From contig CAMDKK010000011.1 in NCBI GenBank assembly GCA_945901045.1, positions 1 through 64,000 of the forward strand: DNA of 64,000 bases, read 5' to 3'. The position numbers and the translations under genes were made by a program. Source of the stretch: Limnohabitans sp. Rim8 (GTDB taxonomy: Bacteria > Pseudomonadota > Gammaproteobacteria > Burkholderiales > Burkholderiaceae_C). This document shows, one piece after another, positions 35,047 to 41,615 of the stretch (the first letter of the stretch is position 1; every line of letters starts with the position of its first letter). A model generated the notes under the pieces. It ran no database searches and was not told the origin of the DNA. It worked only from the letters and a program-made list of their open reading frames with translations.

Positions 35047-35084
35047 CTTAGCGTGTTTTAAATTCCGTTTTCTACGGCGTCACC
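35047..35084 (-). repeat. Right 38-bp Tn3-type terminal inverted repeat
   Basis: On the plus strand it runs from CTTAGCGTGTTTT (inner end) to CTACGGCGTCACC (outer end). It is the reverse complement of the left repeat with four mismatches; the outer end reads GGTG instead of GGGG. Confidence 0.8.
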
Positions 35085-35162
35085 TAGACCCTTCGTGTAA
35101 GGCAAGAAAGGATGGCTTCAACGCATAATCTAACTTAAAAAATTGAATTTTAACAATTTTTG

Positions 35163-35188
35163 TGTTACATTTATTTTAAATGTTACAT
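35163..35188 (+). promoter_or_regulatory. Palindrome overlapping the AbiEi-like start codon
   Basis: TGTTACATTT and AAATGTTACA flank ATTTT, giving a near-perfect dyad that includes the ATG at 35180. No Shine-Dalgarno sequence precedes this ATG, so the mRNA may be leaderless. A dyad here is well placed for autorepression by the first gene product. Confidence 0.45.
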
Positions 35189-36181
35189 GAAGCCCTTCCC
35201 CTGCAAACAATTCGCTATCTGAACCAAGTGTTCGGAGAGGGTGCTGTACGCATGGCGCCTAGTAAGCAATCGGCTCAATTGCCGTATTTCCTTCAGGATA
35301 GCTATGCGGTATTGCATGGCGAATTGCTGGGCCATACGGTCGCGATTGCTTGCGTCAAAGGTCAGCAGCCCCTTGGAGCCAAGCAGTTAATTCAGCATAT
35401 TGAGCGCATGCGCGAGTTGTTGGATGCGCCCGTGATCATCGCCTTACCTCATGTCGCACCTGGCGAGCGAAAACAACTGATTCAGCATGGCATAGCTTTC
35501 GTGGTCCCTGACAGGCAACTGTTTGCCCCTCAGTTGGGTATGATTCTGAGCGAGCGATTTGGAGCAACGCCCCGTCCAGAGCAAGAGCTTGCCAGCCCCG
35601 CAACGCAGGCGCTGCTCATCTGGTTTCTTAACCACCACCCGATCAGTAAAACCTGGCATCCGTTTGTGGAAGCTGCCTCGCTGGGCTACGCCGGGATGAC
35701 GGCGACGCGGGCGATTAGAGAGTTACTCAAATTCAACCTCTTTGAGCTGGAGACTCGTGGACGCGCCAAATTTCTCAACCTAGCGGGAACACGACGAGAG
35801 CTTTGGGAAAAGGCCAAGCCCTACCTGCGCACACCCGTTGTTCGAACCTTGTGGACCTACGACCAACGCATTCTTGAGGTGACTGACGCGCGCTGGGCCG
35901 GCGAGAGCGCGTTGGCGCGAATGACCATGCTCAACGAGCCGCAACAGCAGGTGATTGCAATGACGCCCGAAGCTGCGCAGCAGGCCAAACAAGATGGCAT
36001 TTTTTTCGAGCCGCGAGAGCTTAAGGATGCACTGATCGTTCAAGTGTGGCGCTATTTACCCACCATGCAAGAGAAACAAAAAACAGTCGATCCTCTGTCC
36101 TTGTGGCTCAGCCTTCGGGACAACCGGGATGATCGAATTCAGTTGGCACTGGATGAAATTGAGGAGAAGTTTTTGTGGTGA
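35180..36181 (+). CDS. AbiEi-like antitoxin / transcriptional regulator
   Basis: A 333-residue protein of the type found upstream of AbiEii-like nucleotidyltransferases. The N-terminal half (residues 1-130) is an alpha/beta region; the middle (near 150-205) looks like a winged helix-turn-helix (VEAASLGYAGMTATRAIREL, then LLKFNLFELETRGRAK). The C-terminal part, AGESALARMTML and VDPLSLWLSLRDNRDDRIQLAL, is typical of these regulators and often followed by a toxin gene. The stop overlaps the start of the nucleotidyltransferase. The family is inferred from pattern and pairing. Confidence 0.6.
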   Translation: MLHEALPLQTIRYLNQVFGEGAVRMAPSKQSAQLPYFLQDSYAVLHGELLGHTVAIACVKGQQPLGAKQLIQHIERMRELLDAPVIIALPHVAPGERKQLIQHGIAFVVPDRQLFAPQLGMILSERFGATPRPEQELASPATQALLIWFLNHHPISKTWHPFVEAASLGYAGMTATRAIRELLKFNLFELETRGRAKFLNLAGTRRELWEKAKPYLRTPVVRTLWTYDQRILEVTDARWAGESALARMTMLNEPQQQVIAMTPEAAQQAKQDGIFFEPRELKDALIVQVWRYLPTMQEKQKTVDPLSLWLSLRDNRDDRIQLALDEIEEKFLW

Positions 36182-36912
36182 TTGGGCAGGCGATTTTTCA
36201 AGTATGGTTCAAGGGCTTTGAGGACCAGTACGTCCTGATTGGAGGCGCGGCCGCTTCGATCACCATGAACGAAGCGGGCCAGCCATTCAGAGGAACCAAG
36301 GATCTGGATATTGTTTTGCACGTAGAAGTGCTGACACCAGCATTTGGTCAAAGATTTTGGGAGTTCGTTCAAGCCGGTGGCTATCAGCAAAAGGAGGGCG
36401 ATCCTTTGCAAAAGCCCTGCCTGTATCGGTTTCAAAAGCCATTGGATGAAGGGTTTCCGTACATGCTGGAATTGTTTTCGCGTGTTCCAGATGGTTTGAG
36501 GTTTGTCCCCCCGGGGCACCTCACGCCCATTCCGATGGATGAGCAGATCTCCAGCCTGTCGGCCATTTTGCTGGATTAAGACTATTACCAATTTGTGCTG
36601 AATGGACGCAAGAACAAACACGGTTTGCCTTCCTGGGTGGGAGAGGATCGACTGATCCCACTTAAAGCCTTGGCCTGGATGGAAATGAACGAGCGCGTCC
36701 AACGAGGCGAGACAATTGACTCAAAAAAAATCAACAAACATTTATCAGATGTCGTGCAGCTATCGGCCCTGTTACAGCCTAACCAAGTAATTGCACTGCC
36801 CAATAAAATTACAGCCAATTTGCAGATTTTTGTGCAGGCGGTGGCCGCATTGAATCGCCCTGAGCACACGCAAATTATTGCCAGGCTCGTTCAGGCTTAC
36901 GCGCTGAACTAA
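36175..36912 (+). pseudogene. AbiEii-like nucleotidyltransferase, interrupted by an in-frame stop
   Basis: A GTG at 36175, eight bases after GAGGAG, opens a frame with the nucleotidyltransferase motif YVLIGGAAASITMNEAG and then RGTKDLDIVL, giving the GG...DxD signature (near residues 21-46). At 36577-36579 a TAA interrupts the frame. The same frame continues to 36912 with DYYQFVLNGRKNKHGLP and LIPLKALAWMEMNERVQRGE, the usual C-terminus of this family (total about 245 codons). A single G-to-T change (GAA to TAA) would explain the stop. The toxin is therefore probably dead unless the stop is read through, while its antitoxin gene stays open. Confidence 0.75.
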
Positions 36913-37161
36913 ACGGGGCTCGATCATGAGCACAAGTGATTACGACGTCTGTTGGCGCCGATTGAATCTTGACAGTGAGGGGTGTCATGGATCGCCATTA
37001 TGTAGCCAGGCATGATCGCCATTTAGGAGCCACTTTTTTTGAGTAATTTAGGGCTTTTCGAATGGGTTAATTGACGGTTTATTTTGCCTTTTTTTTGGGC
37101 CGTTTGTAATGTGAATTTTGGCGCCACTTTGGGCGTCCTGTAAGACGGCCTCTGTAAAAAT
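36913..37161. other. Intergenic stretch with a 24-bp-spaced direct repeat
   Basis: No gene is recognised. GATCGCCATT occurs at 36990-36999 and again at 37014-37023, preceded by TGTCATG. Repeated short motifs behind a TGT start resemble the termini of IS21-type elements, so this may be an insertion-sequence remnant, but no matching opposite end or transposase fragment is present. The rest is T-rich and unassigned. Confidence 0.3.
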
Positions 37162-37190
37162 TTGTCAGTACGATGTCCGGACGTTATGAT
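37162..37190 (+). promoter_or_regulatory. Promoter and operator of the DUF1778/GNAT operon
   Basis: TTGTCA (37162-37167) and TATGAT (37185-37190) are separated by 17 bases, a good sigma-70 promoter. The spacer contains the perfect palindrome GTCCGGAC (37175-37182), well placed for repression by the ribbon-helix-helix antitoxin. Confidence 0.65.
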
Positions 37191-37218
37191 GGGTCACTTT
37201 TTAACTTAAAGGTCCACC

Positions 37219-37497
37219 ATGACCGCAGTTGTTCATTCCAAGTCCGAGCGCATCGATGTGCGCGCCAGCACACCCGTGAAGCAGTTGCTTCAGGAAGCCG
37301 CGCGGGTAGCGCATAAAAATGTGAGCGAATTTTTGCTTGAGGCGGGCATCAACGCGGCCAACCAAACTTTGGCTGGCCGCAACCGGTTCGAGTTGAGCGA
37401 CGAGAAGTGGCTGGCTTTTCAGGCGGCCCTTGATCAACCCGTTCGCGCCAAGCCCAAGCTCAAGAAGCTTTTGTCTGAGCCGGGGCTGCTGGATTGA
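37219..37497 (+). CDS. DUF1778 ribbon-helix-helix antitoxin (TacA-like)
   Basis: A 92-residue antitoxin. The DNA-binding N-terminus has SERIDVRASTPVKQLLQEAARVAHKN-type ribbon-helix-helix sequence (residues 8-35), and FELSDEKWLAFQAALDQP (near 57-74) is the toxin-neutralising part typical of DUF1778. It would repress the operon and block the acetyltransferase. The TGA stop overlaps the TTG start of the toxin. Confidence 0.88.
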   Translation: MTAVVHSKSERIDVRASTPVKQLLQEAARVAHKNVSEFLLEAGINAANQTLAGRNRFELSDEKWLAFQAALDQPVRAKPKLKKLLSEPGLLD

Positions 37498-38006
37498 GTT
37501 CGCTGTCCTACGAGCCAGTTCGCAAACTGGCCGCCTCAGACGCCGTCGAGTCCTTTGATTGTGGCCAGAGCGCGCTGAATCAGTTTTTGCAGCGCTTTGC
37601 GCTTGTCAACCAAAAATCCAACAGTGCACAGACTTACGTGAGCTGCCATTCGGGCTCGGTCCTTGGTTTCTACAGTTTGGCGGTGGGCAGCGTTGAGCCA
37701 TCTCATGCGGCACCGCGTGTAACCAAAGGCATTCCACAGCACCCCGTGCCGGTGATGATTTTGGCCAGACTTGCTGTGGACCTTCAGCACCAAGGCGCAG
37801 GGCTTGGCAAAGCACTGCTTAAAGATGCGCTGCTGCGCACTGCACAGGCGGCGGACATTGCCGGGATTCGTGCACTGCTGGTGCACGCCAAGGACGAGCC
37901 TGCCAGACAGTGGTACCTCCATTGGGAGTTTGAACCCAGCCCATCTGATCCGTTCCACCTGTTCCTTTTGATGAAGGACATTAAGGCCATGGTGGTCAAT
38001 GAATGA
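37494..38006 (+). CDS. GNAT-family acetyltransferase toxin (TacT-like)
   Basis: A 170-residue toxin of the class that acetylates aminoacyl-tRNA and stops translation. The start is the TTG overlapping the antitoxin stop. Family signs are FDCGQSALNQFLQRFA (near 21-36), the acetyl-CoA loop HQGAGLGKALLKDALLR (near 100-116) and the catalytic tyrosine region ARQWYLHWEFEPSPSDP (near 142-158). The reading frame is intact, so the module is probably active. Confidence 0.87.
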   Translation: MSSLSYEPVRKLAASDAVESFDCGQSALNQFLQRFALVNQKSNSAQTYVSCHSGSVLGFYSLAVGSVEPSHAAPRVTKGIPQHPVPVMILARLAVDLQHQGAGLGKALLKDALLRTAQAADIAGIRALLVHAKDEPARQWYLHWEFEPSPSDPFHLFLLMKDIKAMVVNE

Positions 38007-38085
38007 GGATGTGCGACTCATCCTTGCGGTCATCGTCGCCTTGAAATTTTTATTCTCGACATGAACGCGGCTCGGACATCGGTAG

Positions 38086-38803
38086 CCCTCAAGAATCCCC
38101 ACCTCGTACCGATGAATAGAAGACCATTCATTCAATGATTTTGAGTAGAAGCATTGCCAAGCTCAACGCTGTAGAAGCCAGATTTGTCTTTTATTTCCTT
38201 GCTTTCGCCTGCCAACTTTGCCAGCCAACCGGCCGCAAGGATTGCTGCACTGTTGCCGCAAGACTTTGAGTCACTCTCCAAAGCCCAACTCGGGGCCATG
38301 ACGGCCGAACAAATCGGTGCGATCGAGGCAGTCGACATGGCGGCGCTCAACAAAAGCCAGATCGCCGCCTTCAGCCCCCAAGCCCTTGCCAGGGGACTGC
38401 CCACATACCTCGCAAATAATCACCTGGCTGCACCACACACGAACGTCACATCCGGTTTGACCAGCACCCAAATCGGCCAGTTCAAGGCAGCCTTGGTCGA
38501 CGTGATTTTGTCGCAGATGATCCCAGCCCAGATAGGTGCCATCAATCCTGCGGTGATCAGAAACATCGACAACGGTGTTTTGCGAAGCTTGAGCGGCATG
38601 CAACTGAATGCGCTGCAAGCCCTTCAAATAGCGCAACTCAGCCCAGACCAACTCAGCCACTTGAAGCCCGAGCAGGTCGGCACGCTCTCGGCGGCGTGGC
38701 TGAACAAACTGACGGATCCTCAAATTCAGAGCTTCGCCGCCTCATCCGTGAAACTGACCCAACTCCAGGGTCTGGACACCGCCCACGTCACGGCCTTGTC
38801 TGG
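38086..38803 (+). repeat. Direct repeat copy B (leader plus first ~206 codons)
   Basis: This is the counterpart of 30933-31671, in the same orientation and about 7.1 kb away. The leader lacks one 21-base unit. Similarity ends at TTGTCTGG, where a FliK-like segment begins; the expected continuation appears at 40228. Confidence 0.85.
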
Positions 38804-40118
38804 ACGTGCAGCGACGCTCAACATACAGGGCCCCTTACTGGCGATTGCCACCCCGGTCGCCAAAGAATTGAATCTGCAAGAAGGCCAGGTCATTCAAGCC
38901 GCATTTCGATGGACCGCGGGCCAACCCGAACTCGTCCTCAAAGGTCGGGTTATCAATCTGCCCCCCGCCAACCTGGGACAAATGGCGCCCATCCTGTGGT
39001 TGAAGGTGGTGCAAACCCCGCAAGGCGGATGGGCCCTGCAACCGACAGCGGCTCCGCCCACACCAGCAATACCGGGCGCGAAACCGGGCGCGACACCGGG
39101 CGCGACACCGGTCGCGACACCGACCGCGACAACGTCCGCGATAACGACCGCGATACCGACCGCGACACCGACCGCGACATCCTCCACACAAGCCCTGCAG
39201 TATGTGGCGCCATTGTCGATGCCCACCAAGGCCTCCGGCTCGCCAGTGGCCAGCCCCACACAGGCCGTTAACCCGGCGGTCTATTCGCGCACGGCCAATT
39301 TGCTTTTCCGGCCCCCTGGCACGTCAGACGTGTCTCAGCTTTTTCGTCCTGGCACCTTGGACGGCTTGCTCCAAACCTTGGCCCGGCCTGACCTGCAGTC
39401 CCAATGGCGGGGCATGCAACTGTCGATGGCACAACTCAGTCCGCAAGCCATCTCCAATGCCTTGACCAGCGCCGTAGGTGCCGAAGTTTGGTTGGCCCGG
39501 GGCATGGCCACCAGCCCATCGGATCCCAAGCAGTTTTTGCGGCGTGTGATTCAAGCCATTCAAAGCGCCGATAAAGGCGCCATCGGTGGGGTCCAGCGGA
39601 ACGCATCGGACAACAATTTTGACCCCTTGGCATCCCTTGAAAAATCGACAGACTCCGCCCCGAAATTGGCCACCTTAGCCCAAATACAACATGCGGTCGA
39701 AGAGTTGGAATCGACCCAAGTGCAGGCGGTGCAAGCCCAGGCGCAAGGCGACGTTTTGTTTCGCATGACCTTGCCCTTTTTCGATGCCAACCCGGTGGAG
39801 CTGGTGTTTCGCAAAGAGCCACGCGGACCAGGGCAACCGCCTTTGCTCACTGTGAATGTCCATTCACGCAGCGACATTTTTGGCCCTGTTTGGCTGAAAA
39901 CGCAAATTGAAGGCAGTCAGCACATTGACCTGACCATGTGGGCCGAGAAAAGCGATGTGGCCAGCGCCGCCCGTATGCGCGCCAGCGAACTGGGCAGCCA
40001 ACTCCAAGGGGCGGGTTTGAGTATGCGCAGCTTCAAGATCGTGCACGGTGCACGCCCCGAATCGCCGCCCGACTTTGTCCCCACGGGCCGCGGCCGGGTG
40101 TTGGACATGTCGGCCTGA
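38184..40118 (+). CDS. Chimeric protein: helical-repeat N-terminus fused to a FliK-like C-terminus
   Basis: A 644-residue open frame starting at a TTG equivalent to that of the 31-kb gene. Residues 1 to about 206 match that gene's solenoid closely, up to ALSG. Residues ~207-644 are unrelated: a beta-rich part (LNIQGPLLAIATPVAKEL), a Pro/Thr/Ala linker (residues ~290-335), and a C-terminal domain (near 520-625) with LFRMTLPFFDANPVELVF, PVWLKTQIEGSQHIDLTMWA and LGSQLQGAGLSMRSFKIVHG, resembling the flagellar hook-length control (FliK) C-terminal fold. The join is in frame. The FliK family call is moderate; the chimera itself is plain from the paralogue. Confidence 0.68.
   Translation: MSFISLLSPANFASQPAARIAALLPQDFESLSKAQLGAMTAEQIGAIEAVDMAALNKSQIAAFSPQALARGLPTYLANNHLAAPHTNVTSGLTSTQIGQFKAALVDVILSQMIPAQIGAINPAVIRNIDNGVLRSLSGMQLNALQALQIAQLSPDQLSHLKPEQVGTLSAAWLNKLTDPQIQSFAASSVKLTQLQGLDTAHVTALSGRAATLNIQGPLLAIATPVAKELNLQEGQVIQAAFRWTAGQPELVLKGRVINLPPANLGQMAPILWLKVVQTPQGGWALQPTAAPPTPAIPGAKPGATPGATPVATPTATTSAITTAIPTATPTATSSTQALQYVAPLSMPTKASGSPVASPTQAVNPAVYSRTANLLFRPPGTSDVSQLFRPGTLDGLLQTLARPDLQSQWRGMQLSMAQLSPQAISNALTSAVGAEVWLARGMATSPSDPKQFLRRVIQAIQSADKGAIGGVQRNASDNNFDPLASLEKSTDSAPKLATLAQIQHAVEELESTQVQAVQAQAQGDVLFRMTLPFFDANPVELVFRKEPRGPGQPPLLTVNVHSRSDIFGPVWLKTQIEGSQHIDLTMWAEKSDVASAARMRASELGSQLQGAGLSMRSFKIVHGARPESPPDFVPTGRGRVLDMSA
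39071..39178 (+). repeat. Nine 12-bp tandem repeats in the Pro/Thr linker
   Basis: Nine units of ACCG(G/A)(G/C)CGCGAC type encode P-G-A-T / P-T-A-T tetrapeptides in the linker of the chimeric gene. The length (a multiple of 12) keeps the frame, so copy-number change would alter linker length only. Confidence 0.85.
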
Positions 40119-40227
40119 ATGTGGACTCAAAAATCCCAACTGAACTTTATACGGCGGTGACGGTTATTTTTTTCTTGGGTGTTTGGGCTCAAAGGCATAC
40201 GCCCTGGCGACGAGAAGAATTAGACTT
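40119..40227 (+). other. Tail of the inserted FliK-like segment
   Basis: About 110 bases after the chimeric stop codon belong to neither repeat copy. A GTG at 40121 opens a short frame with a hydrophobic stretch (LYTAVTVIFFLGVWAQ) that ends without a stop before the repeat remnant. It may be the start of a gene that followed the FliK-like gene at its source locus; it is not complete enough to name. Confidence 0.35.
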
Positions 40228-40295
40228 CCGGAACACAAGTTGCCGCCTTAGTACAGCCCAGCAAGGGGTTTTGTCGGCCAAAAAGATGGACTTGA
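40228..40295 (+). pseudogene. Remnant of the helical-repeat gene after the FliK-like insertion
   Basis: The sequence from CCGG at about 40228 matches 31668-31735 of the intact gene: AAGTTGCCGCCTT, GTACAGCCCAG, GGGGTTTTG and CGGCCAA are shared in order, with one base missing after CCTTA. In the intact gene this follows directly on the ALSG codons where copy B breaks off. The two halves of copy B are thus separated by ~1.43 kb of FliK-like DNA, and the remainder has decayed. Confidence 0.75.
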
Positions 40296-40342
40296 AGTCA
40301 AGCACCATTGCTTTTTTAAAGCTCTGTAGTGAACATTGCGTA

Positions 40343-40361
40343 TATAACGCCTCGCGTTATA
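40343..40361 (+). promoter_or_regulatory. higBA operator palindrome
   Basis: TATAACGC-CTC-GCGTTATA is a perfect 8-bp dyad 12 bases upstream of the toxin ATG. Sites of the form TAACGC-3-GCGTTA are the known targets of HigA/GraA antitoxins. It overlaps plausible -10 sequences, so binding would shut off the operon. Confidence 0.75.
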
Positions 40362-40372
40362 CAATTGCATTC

Positions 40373-40651
40373 ATGATTCAAAGCTTCAAGTGCAGCGATA
40401 CACAAACCCTGTTCAGTGGTACATCGGTTGCCCGAATTATTAATTTCCAGGCGGTTGCAGAGCGAAAGTTGCAGATGCTCCACCGGGCTACCCGCTTAGA
40501 TGACTTACGCATACCGCCCAACAACAAATTGGAAGCCTTGAAGCGAGACCGTAAAGGGCAGCACAGCATTCGCATCAATGACCAATGGCGCGTGCGCTTT
40601 GTTTGGACAGGTAGCAATGCCACCAAGGTTGAAATTGTGGATTACCACTGA
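40373..40651 (+). CDS. higB: HigB-type toxin (RelE superfamily mRNA interferase)
   Basis: A 92-residue ribosome-dependent mRNA interferase. The opening IQSFKCSDTQTLFSG, the middle ERKLQMLHRATRLDDLRIPPNNKLEAL and the end GQHSIRINDQWRVRFVW are diagnostic of the HigB/GraT group. The start at 40373 follows the operator closely; the frame continues far upstream (39938) only by chance overlap with the chimeric gene. The toxin precedes its antitoxin, the usual hig order. Confidence 0.93.
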   Translation: MIQSFKCSDTQTLFSGTSVARIINFQAVAERKLQMLHRATRLDDLRIPPNNKLEALKRDRKGQHSIRINDQWRVRFVWTGSNATKVEIVDYH

Positions 40652-40663
40652 AGGAGAATGAAC

Positions 40664-40975
40664 ATGGCGAACATCATCAATGGAATGCGTCCGATACACC
40701 CAGGCGAGGTGTTGCGCGAAGAGTTTTTACAACCTTTGGGCATGACTCCGCACGCACTGGCCATGGCTTTGCAAGTGCCGCCCCCACGCATCAATGACGT
40801 TGTGCGCGAGCGACGCGCCGTAACGGTGGATACGGCCTTACGCCTGTCCAAATACTATGGCACCAGTGCAGAGTTTTGGATGGGCCTGCAAACCGACTTT
40901 GACATGGCTAAGGCACGCGCCACGATGACCGATGCACTGTCGCGCATCGTCAGCCGAGATGCGATTTTGAATTGA
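40664..40975 (+). CDS. higA: HigA-type antitoxin, Xre-family HTH
   Basis: About 103 residues from ATG 40664 (AAGGAG seven bases upstream; ATG 40658 is too close). It starts with MRPIHPGEVLREEFLQPLGM, the HigA hallmark, with a helix-turn-helix near residues 25-60 (MTPHALAMALQVPPPRINDVV) and YYGTSAEFWMGLQ near 68. It binds HigB and represses the operon at the upstream palindrome. Confidence 0.94.
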   Translation: MANIINGMRPIHPGEVLREEFLQPLGMTPHALAMALQVPPPRINDVVRERRAVTVDTALRLSKYYGTSAEFWMGLQTDFDMAKARATMTDALSRIVSRDAILN

Positions 40976-41079
40976 CGCAAGTGGAGGCTGAATTGAAGGC
41001 GAGTTGGGTGAATGTGGATGAGACTGACAGGGGCAAGATCAAACGGTCAAAATGCGCCGTGGTCATACGCGGGCCTAGA

Positions 41080-41154
41080 TGGTGCCGCCGACAGGAATCG
41101 AACCTGTATTTAGCGCTTAGGAGGCACTCGTTCTATCCATTGAACTACGGCGAC
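41080..41154 (-). tRNA. tRNA-Arg (anticodon CCU)
   Basis: Reading right to left, the acceptor stem GTCGCCG pairs with CGGCGGC (one G-U). The D-arm is GTTCAATGGATAGAAC, the anticodon loop contains CCT in GCCTCCTAAG, the T-arm is CAGGTTCGATTCCTG and CCA is encoded. All four stems can be drawn; the length is 75 with CCA. It marks the right edge of the accessory block and is of a type often used as an integration site. Confidence 0.95.
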
Positions 41155-41208
41155 AGTGATCAATTATTTTACAGGGCGATCTTTGTCGCACTCAGCCGGC
41201 GCAAGAGA

Positions 41209-41505
41209 TTAACCATCGTAGCCATCGAACAGCGCCAAGTGGCCTTCAGAATTGTTTTGTCGCAGGGGCAAAATGGCTTGGTATTCAGGGCTGTGGTACC
41301 AAGTCTCTGCCGACGCGCGGCTGGCGAATTCGATCACGACACGGCGAGTCCCTTGGGCTTTGCCTTCCAACTGGGTCGATGTCCCCCCACGAACCAGATA
41401 TTTGCCGCCGTATTGCGCGATGGTGGCGGGCACCTTTTGCCCGTACAGTGCATACGCTTCGGGGTTGTGGACGGTGATTTCTCCAACGATGTAGGCTTTG
41501 GTCAT
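41209..41505 (-). CDS. DUF1330 family protein
   Basis: A 98-residue ferredoxin-like-fold protein of the DUF1330 (dimeric alpha/beta barrel) family: AYIVGEITVHNPEAYALYG (residues 4-22), GGKYLVRGG (near 33) and ASRASAETWYHSPEYQAI (near 60). No enzymatic role is established. It stands alone next to the tRNA gene. Confidence 0.85.
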   Translation of the reverse strand: MTKAYIVGEITVHNPEAYALYGQKVPATIAQYGGKYLVRGGTSTQLEGKAQGTRRVVIEFASRASAETWYHSPEYQAILPLRQNNSEGHLALFDGYDG

Positions 41506-41615
41506 GGTGGTCCTCAGGGGCTGACTTCACAAAGAAAGAGACATTTTTGAACAATGCCTCTGGCGTAAAACGTCTAATTGTGCACAATGGATCATTTTTG
41601 ACCACAGAGGTGATT

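Larger units (their letters stand above)
34130..35084 (+). mobile_element. Tn3-type miniature element carrying mqsRA
   Basis: A 955-bp segment is bounded by two 38-bp inverted repeats (34130-34167 and 35047-35084). Each runs from an outer GGGG/GGTG-type end to an inner TAAG, with GTAGAAAACGGAATTTAAA in the middle, and they differ at four positions. Length, polarity and the inner ACG(T/C)TAAG match terminal repeats of Tn3-family transposons. There is no transposase or resolvase inside, only mqsR and mqsA, so it resembles the non-autonomous Tn3-derived miniature elements. The five bases outside each end (GCATT and TAGAC) are not a target duplication. Confidence 0.75.

Noticed and set aside
34752-35051. 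Plus-strand frames overlapping mqsA and the right arm of the Tn3-type element
   Set aside because: Out-of-frame readings of mqsA running into non-coding DNA; no start signal.
39071-39178. Possible iteron or replication-origin repeats
   Set aside because: The 12-bp units encode a Pro/Thr linker in frame and there is no replication gene nearby.
38835-39191. Arg/Gly-rich minus-strand frames opposite the 12-bp repeats
   Set aside because: They are translations of the tandem repeat in antisense and have no independent support.
39938-40651. HigB as the C-terminus of a 237-residue protein
   Set aside because: The long frame overlaps the FliK-like coding region and the operator; homologues start at the ATG at 40373.
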